NCBI GenBank assembly: GCA_027625225.1
Contig: JAQBWG010000065.1
Coordinates: 1 to 8,692 of the forward strand
Length of the DNA stretch: 8,692 nucleotides
Direction of reading: 5' to 3'
Source: Chloroflexota bacterium
GTDB lineage: Bacteria > Chloroflexota > Dehalococcoidia > Lucifugimonadales > VGZR01
The translations under genes and the position numbers were made by a program. The notes under the pieces were generated by a model. It made no database searches. It was not told the origin of the DNA and was given only the letters and a program-made list of their open reading frames with translations. Below are positions 4,969-8,692 of the stretch, one piece after another (position 1 is the stretch's first letter; every line of letters starts with the position of its first letter).

Positions 4969-7401
4969 CTAGGGTGCTACGGGGTCAACATCAACCGTCC
5001 AGCCGTGCGGCAGCACGATTTTGTCCAGCAACGCGCGCGGCTTCAGCCCTCGCAGGGAGACTTGCCACCGATACCTGCCCCTGAGACGTGGCGGGAACCC
5101 GGGCACCGGCCCCAACACCAGCGGGTCGCCCATCCCGGACGAGTCCCGTTCTTCTCTGAACGCCTTCGCCAGTTCCGTCGCCGCCTCTTCTACATACATC
5201 CTGTTGGTGTGTTGATACTGGAGGTTGATAACGCGGCTGAACGGCGGATAGCCCTGGCTCCGTCTCGCATCAAGCTCCTGCCGGTAGAACGACGCGTAGT
5301 CTTGCGAAGCTGCTGCCCTGACCGCGTAGTGTTCGGGTTGATACGTCTGGAAGACAACCCTGCCTTTTTGGGATCCCCTGCCTGCTCGTCCGGCAACCTG
5401 ACACAACACCTGGAACGTCCGCTCACCCGCTCGAAAATCGGGCACGCCTAACCCAGTATCGGCAGAGACCACACCCACCAACGTCACCTGCGGGAAGTGC
5501 AGCCCCTTGGCAATCATCTGAGTTCCCACCAGCACCTGTGCCTTGCCAGACCGGAACGTCGTCAGAAGCCTCTCCATATCCTCAGGAGTCTGTGTCGCAT
5601 CCCTGTCCCACCGGAGCACTTTCACTTTCGGGAAGAGTTTCTCCACTTCGGAAACCAAGCCTTCGGTGCCGATGCCGTAAAAGTCGAGTTTGAAGGTAAG
5701 ACACTGGGGGCACTGCTGGAACGGCGCCTTGCGCAGTCCGCAGTGGTGGCAAACGAGCCTGTCCTGGTCCTTGTGGTAGCGCAAGGCCACGTCGCATCGC
5801 CGGCACTTTACGATATAGCCGCAGCCCCGGCACATCATCTGCGACGCCGTGCCTCTGCGATTGAGGAATAGAATCGCCTGCTCACCCGCATCGAGACACC
5901 GCTTCAACTCGCCGAGCAGCGTACGGCTGAAGGTCCCCGCGCTGCCGTCACGGGCTTCGCGGCGCATGTCCACGATTTCGACTTCGGCCAGTGGCGCTGG
6001 CCCGGCCTTTCCCTCCCGGCTGGTAGTGATGCGCTCAGGGAGGCTCAGTAGCTTGAAAATGCCCCGCTCCGTCCGGCGGTACGATAGTACGTCGGGCGAC
6101 GCGCTTCCCATCACAACCACCGCGTTCGTAAGTGCGGACAAGCGTAGGGCAACATCGCGGGCATGGTAGCGGGGATTGGCGTCCTCCTGTTTATACGTCC
6201 ACTCGTGCTCCTCGTCTATGACTATCAGGCCCAGGTCGGGCTGGGGTGCGAATACTGCCCCGCGGGAACCGACGACGATATCGTAGGAGCCGTTTTTAAT
6301 CTCCCACCACTGGTCGAAGCGCTCACCCGGCTTGAGCTTGCTATGTTGAACCGCAACCTTGCCGGGGAACCTGCCTTCCAGCCGCTCGATAGTTTGATGC
6401 GTCAGCGCAATCTCAGGGACGAGAAAAATGGCCTTCTTTCCACTCGCGATACACCGGGTCAACGCGTCCATGTACACTTCGGTTTTTCCGCTGCCGGTTA
6501 CCCCGTGTAAAAGAAACATCCTGGGACGGGCCGATGAAGCAACCAGTGCCGAACCGACAACCTCCGCCGCCGCTCCCTGAGCCTTTGTAAGTTTTGGCGC
6601 TCCTGACCTGTCGAACTCTCGCGCGGCAAGCGGATCGCGATACACCCGTTCTTCCTGCTCGACCACCCAACCTTTTTCGAGCAGCGCCTTAACGGACGAC
6701 GCACCAAAGGTACTGCGCGCGGCCGTTGTGTTCATAGGCTCACTGGATTTCCCCAATGCCTCCAACAGTGCCTTCTGGCGAGGTGCCCTGGTAAGCGAAT
6801 CCAGCTTCTCGCGAACCTGTGCCGGTTCTAACGCTACAGCCAATTGCCGTTCGTACTTGGCGGCAATCGTTGGCCGCTCCGATGCTCCTCTTACCTGCAC
6901 CAGGCCTTGTTTCGCGAGCGACGACACAGTCCGGGCAGCCCAATCTCCCAACCCTCTCGCCAATCGCGTTTGGTCTATTTCGCCACGGTTCCGAAGATAC
7001 GACACAACCCGTTTCTGCGCATCCGTTAGGCTTTCTTCTGAGACCGTTTGCCCTTCAGGGGTCAGGGATATCCGCACCTTTGCCCGAACCCTGCTGCCTG
7101 GAGGCAGCATCAGCGCAGCAGCCTCAAATAGCGAACACATGTAGTAGTCGGACATCCACTTTACCAACCCGAGCTGTGCATCTGTAAGTGTGGGAACATC
7201 TTCGACGACGTCCGCAATGTCGCGGGTCTGGGGAAAGTTCGGCTCTTTTTCTAATGAGAAAACAACGCCTTGAAGCCGCCGTGAACCGAACGGCACACGC
7301 ACAACTTGGCCGACACTAACCGTAAGGTCAGGGGGAATCGAATAGGTAAAGGTACGGTTGTTACCGGCGGGAGCATCAACTGCCACTTCGGCATACTTCA
7401 T
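4969..7401 (-). CDS. priA: Primosomal protein N' (PriA), replication restart helicase
   Basis: This 810-residue protein is a full-length PriA, the superfamily 2 DNA helicase that recognises stalled forks and reloads the replicative helicase. An N-terminal 3' DNA-end-binding domain (about 1-105, opening YAEVAVDAPAGNNRTFTYSIP) and a winged-helix region precede the motor. Helicase motifs are GVTGSGKTE (300-308, Walker A), DEEH (396-399, motif II), GSASP (432-436), GTQMIAKG (626-633) and QVAGRAGRG (668-676). Between the motor lobes are eight cysteines for two zinc ions: 524, 527, 533, 536, 551, 554, 564 and 567. The C-terminal domain ends in PHGWTVDVDP. All key residues are present and no frameshift is seen. 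GAGGTGA lies about 5 bases before the ATG. It is downstream of rplS on the same strand across a 133-base gap, and the ArsR-type gene follows 80 bases after its stop. Confidence 0.97.
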   Translation of the reverse strand: MKYAEVAVDAPAGNNRTFTYSIPPDLTVSVGQVVRVPFGSRRLQGVVFSLEKEPNFPQTRDIADVVEDVPTLTDAQLGLVKWMSDYYMCSLFEAAALMLPPGSRVRAKVRISLTPEGQTVSEESLTDAQKRVVSYLRNRGEIDQTRLARGLGDWAARTVSSLAKQGLVQVRGASERPTIAAKYERQLAVALEPAQVREKLDSLTRAPRQKALLEALGKSSEPMNTTAARSTFGASSVKALLEKGWVVEQEERVYRDPLAAREFDRSGAPKLTKAQGAAAEVVGSALVASSARPRMFLLHGVTGSGKTEVYMDALTRCIASGKKAIFLVPEIALTHQTIERLEGRFPGKVAVQHSKLKPGERFDQWWEIKNGSYDIVVGSRGAVFAPQPDLGLIVIDEEHEWTYKQEDANPRYHARDVALRLSALTNAVVVMGSASPDVLSYRRTERGIFKLLSLPERITTSREGKAGPAPLAEVEIVDMRREARDGSAGTFSRTLLGELKRCLDAGEQAILFLNRRGTASQMMCRGCGYIVKCRRCDVALRYHKDQDRLVCHHCGLRKAPFQQCPQCLTFKLDFYGIGTEGLVSEVEKLFPKVKVLRWDRDATQTPEDMERLLTTFRSGKAQVLVGTQMIAKGLHFPQVTLVGVVSADTGLGVPDFRAGERTFQVLCQVAGRAGRGSQKGRVVFQTYQPEHYAVRAAASQDYASFYRQELDARRSQGYPPFSRVINLQYQHTNRMYVEEAATELAKAFREERDSSGMGDPLVLGPVPGFPPRLRGRYRWQVSLRGLKPRALLDKIVLPHGWTVDVDPVAP

Positions 7402-7468
7402 TGCGTCACCTCTGTCGAGGGACGAACAGCCTCACGGGCTAGTGCTATGGAACAACCTGTCTGCATAG

Positions 7469-7485
7469 AGGGGTATTGTACCCCT
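7469..7485. repeat. Small inverted repeat between rplS and priA
   Basis: AGGGGTA (7469-7475) and TACCCCT (7479-7485) form a perfect 7-bp stem with a TTG loop in the 133-base rplS-priA gap. No T-run follows on the minus strand, so it is a poor intrinsic terminator. The minus strand also reads TACAAT across the loop (7480-7475), a possible -10 for priA, but no good -35 was found. The rest of the gap shows nothing clear. Confidence 0.35.
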
Positions 7486-7534
7486 GACAAGAGGTAATGC
7501 CGGAACTTACGAAGAGAAATCCCCTAAGTAAGGA

Positions 7535-8095
7535 TTACGATTCGGACTTCGACTCGTCTTTAGGCTCTTCAACGACCGCTTCAGGCTCGGCAGCTACTTC
7601 AGCCTTCGTCTCCTGCTCTTCGACAATTGGCTCGACAGCCTCGACAACAGCTTCCTCTATCTGAGGTTCAGCAGCTATCGTTGCCTCTTCGGCCGACTGC
7701 TCGGTCACCGTTTCTGCTGAAACGGCTGGTGCGACCGACTTATCGGCAATAAACCGCTTCTCTTTGATTCGTGCCTTCTTGCCGGTCAGCCCGCGAAGGT
7801 AATACAAACGCGCCTGCTTCACAGCGCCCTTACGGAGCACTTCTACATATTCAACAACGGGCGAGTGCAAGTGGAATGTACGCTCTACACCAACACCGCT
7901 CGCAACTCGACGCACCGTGAAGGTGGCGCTCGGCCCGCCGCCACGCTTTCGGATGACGACGCCCTCGAACACTTGAGTACGAACCCGGTCGCCTTCCTTC
8001 ACACGGATGCCAACCTTAACGTTGTCTCCAGAACGAAAGTTTTGTACCTTCGGATTCGGCTTGATATCTACAAGTTCATGTGCCTGGAACATCAT
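7535..8095 (-). CDS. rplS: 50S ribosomal protein L19 with long acidic C-terminal tail
   Basis: L19 sits at the interface of the 30S and 50S subunits. Residues 1-115 are a normal L19, including FRSGDNVKVGIRVKEGDR, VFEGVVIRKRGGG, a GVGVERTFHLHSP segment and the RLYYLRGLTGKKARIKEKR end. A tail of about 70 residues (116-186) rich in Glu, Ala, Val and Pro follows, with about 19 Glu and 2 Asp against 4 Lys and no aromatic residues; bacterial L19 is usually about 115 residues. The tail is low-complexity and probably disordered. The gene opens with two ATG codons: GAGAGG lies only 3 bases before the first (8095) but 6 before the second (8092), so translation may start one codon later. It follows trmD as usual, but with a 119-base gap holding its own promoter candidate and leader hairpin. 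Confidence 0.96.
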   Translation of the reverse strand: MMFQAHELVDIKPNPKVQNFRSGDNVKVGIRVKEGDRVRTQVFEGVVIRKRGGGPSATFTVRRVASGVGVERTFHLHSPVVEYVEVLRKGAVKQARLYYLRGLTGKKARIKEKRFIADKSVAPAVSAETVTEQSAEEATIAAEPQIEEAVVEAVEPIVEEQETKAEVAAEPEAVVEEPKDESKSES

Positions 8096-8104
8096 GGGCC
8101 TCTC

Positions 8105-8133
8105 AAAAAGCGAGACCTCGCAACGGAGGTCTC
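8105..8133 (-). promoter_or_regulatory. Terminator-like leader hairpin just upstream of rplS
   Basis: On the minus strand GAGACCTC (8133-8126) and GAGGTCTC (8119-8112) form a perfect 8-bp stem with a six-base loop, followed two bases later by five T (8109-8105). That is the form of an intrinsic terminator or attenuator. The L19 ribosome site GAGAGG starts immediately after the T-run. The CCTC of the 5' arm could alternatively pair with the GAGG of that site, suggesting a switch that controls L19 synthesis. It could also simply reduce readthrough from trmD. Confidence 0.6.
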
Positions 8134-8159
8134 AATAAAATATCACCACGTTCCCTGAA

Positions 8160-8188
8160 ATCTTATACCCTATCGTCCCGATAGGCAA
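8160..8188 (-). promoter_or_regulatory. Candidate rplS promoter containing an inverted repeat
   Basis: On the minus strand TTGCCT (8188-8183) and TAAGAT (8165-8160) are separated by 17 bases and lie in the trmD-rplS gap. A perfect 7-bp dyad, CCTATCG (8169-8175) with CGATAGG (8179-8185), overlaps the spacer and the edge of the -35. The dyad could be an operator, or a weak 3' stem for trmD since it lies 30-46 bases past its stop. Both hexamers deviate from consensus. Confidence 0.4.
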
Positions 8189-8214
8189 GGCATAGACAGC
8201 ACCTTTTCCACATG

Positions 8215-8692
8215 CTAGCTTCCAAAACCTTCCCAGTCCAGTTCCTTCAAGTATCGTTTATCTTCATCCGATAACACCGCTTTAGCCAGTAGGTCAGGTC
8301 TTCGTTCCATCGTCCTTCGCAACGACTCCCTCCGCCGCCACTTCGCCACTTCGGCGTGGTTGCCGGACAACAATACATCCGGTATCTCCCAACCCTTGTA
8401 TTCCGCCGGACGCGTGTATTGCGGATGCTGCAACAGCCAATCCGAAAATGTGTCGCCCTCTGTCGATTCCGGCGACCCAACCACTCCCGGAACCAAACGG
8501 GACACTGCATCAATGAATACCATGGCGGCCAGTTCACCACCACTTAGCACGAAATCTCCCACACTTATCTCGTCCGTGATGAGGTGTTCTCGCACCCGTT
8601 CATCCACTCCGTCATACCGACCACAAATAAGCGTCACGCGGGGATCCTGCGCAAATTCCACTGCCATGTCCTGATTAAATACCTTCCCCTGC
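8215..8692 (-). CDS. trmD: tRNA (guanine-N1-)-methyltransferase TrmD, 5' end cut by window edge
   Basis: The open frame continues to the right edge: before the internal ATG at 8667 it encodes QGKVFNQD, matching the conserved TrmD region. That Met is therefore not the start, and about 85-95 N-terminal residues lie outside. TrmD methylates N1 of G37 next to the anticodon using S-adenosylmethionine, which prevents +1 frameshifting. The 158 visible residues contain the trefoil-knot SAM-binding core: LICGRYDGVDERV, ITDEISVGDFVLSGGELA and IDAVSRLVPGVVG. Next come HPQYTRP, VLLSGNHAEVAKWRRRESL and RRPDLL, the C-terminal tRNA-binding part. It ends in TAG at 8217-8215. It lies upstream of rplS on the same strand, as in the common rpsP-rimM-trmD-rplS order. 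Confidence 0.95.
   Translation of the reverse strand, partial: QGKVFNQDMAVEFAQDPRVTLICGRYDGVDERVREHLITDEISVGDFVLSGGELAAMVFIDAVSRLVPGVVGSPESTEGDTFSDWLLQHPQYTRPAEYKGWEIPDVLLSGNHAEVAKWRRRESLRRTMERRPDLLAKAVLSDEDKRYLKELDWEGFGS

Noticed and set aside
8667..8667. ATG at 8667 as the start of a short 150-residue TrmD
   Set aside because: The frame remains open upstream to the window edge and encodes residues that match conserved TrmD sequence, so this is an internal methionine of a cut gene.
1..8692. CRISPR array, tRNA or rRNA gene, insertion sequence or attachment site
   Set aside because: No regularly spaced repeats, tRNA- or rRNA-like segments, transposase motifs or terminal inverted repeats were seen on either strand by eye.

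Overview
The window comes from a bacterial chromosome that is moderately GC-rich by eye and compactly packed. The longest stretch without a gene is about 150 bases. A free-standing zinc MetE-type domain, a split (alpha/beta-type) glycine dehydrogenase chain and PTER-like hydrolases together loosely suggest a Chloroflexota (Dehalococcoidia or SAR202-like) relative. This is only an impression; a marker-gene phylogeny would be needed to settle it.

Layout. Positions 1-1014 (minus) hold the first 338 codons of a divergent GcvPA-like protein (glycine dehydrogenase subunit 1) that runs off the left edge. Positions 1015-1166 are a divergent promoter region. Positions 1167-4434 (plus) are a tight three-gene operon: two tandem, paralogous PTER-like metallohydrolases and a MetE-catalytic-domain zinc methyltransferase. 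A perfect 19-bp hairpin at 4446-4486 separates this operon from the convergent minus-strand genes. In transcription order those are trmD (5' end cut by the right edge), rplS, priA and an ArsR/SmtB regulator with its own promoter and double operator.

Interpretation. The right half is housekeeping: tRNA m1G37 methylation, ribosomal protein L19 and replication restart. The trmD-rplS order is the usual one. The left half looks like an accessory metabolic cluster. Its enzymes belong to families that hydrolyse amide or ester bonds (PTER), transfer methyl or alkyl groups to a thiol (MetE core) and decarboxylate an amino acid (GcvP). A working hypothesis is a catabolic route for an N-acylated or otherwise substituted small amine or amino acid, but the substrate cannot be read from the sequence. 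The most notable points are the rewritten active-site loop of the GcvPA-like chain, the duplicated PTER-like enzymes with complete metal sites but different pocket loops, the ArsR protein with a heptad-spaced Cys-Cys tail and tandem operators, and a terminator-like hairpin directly upstream of rplS.
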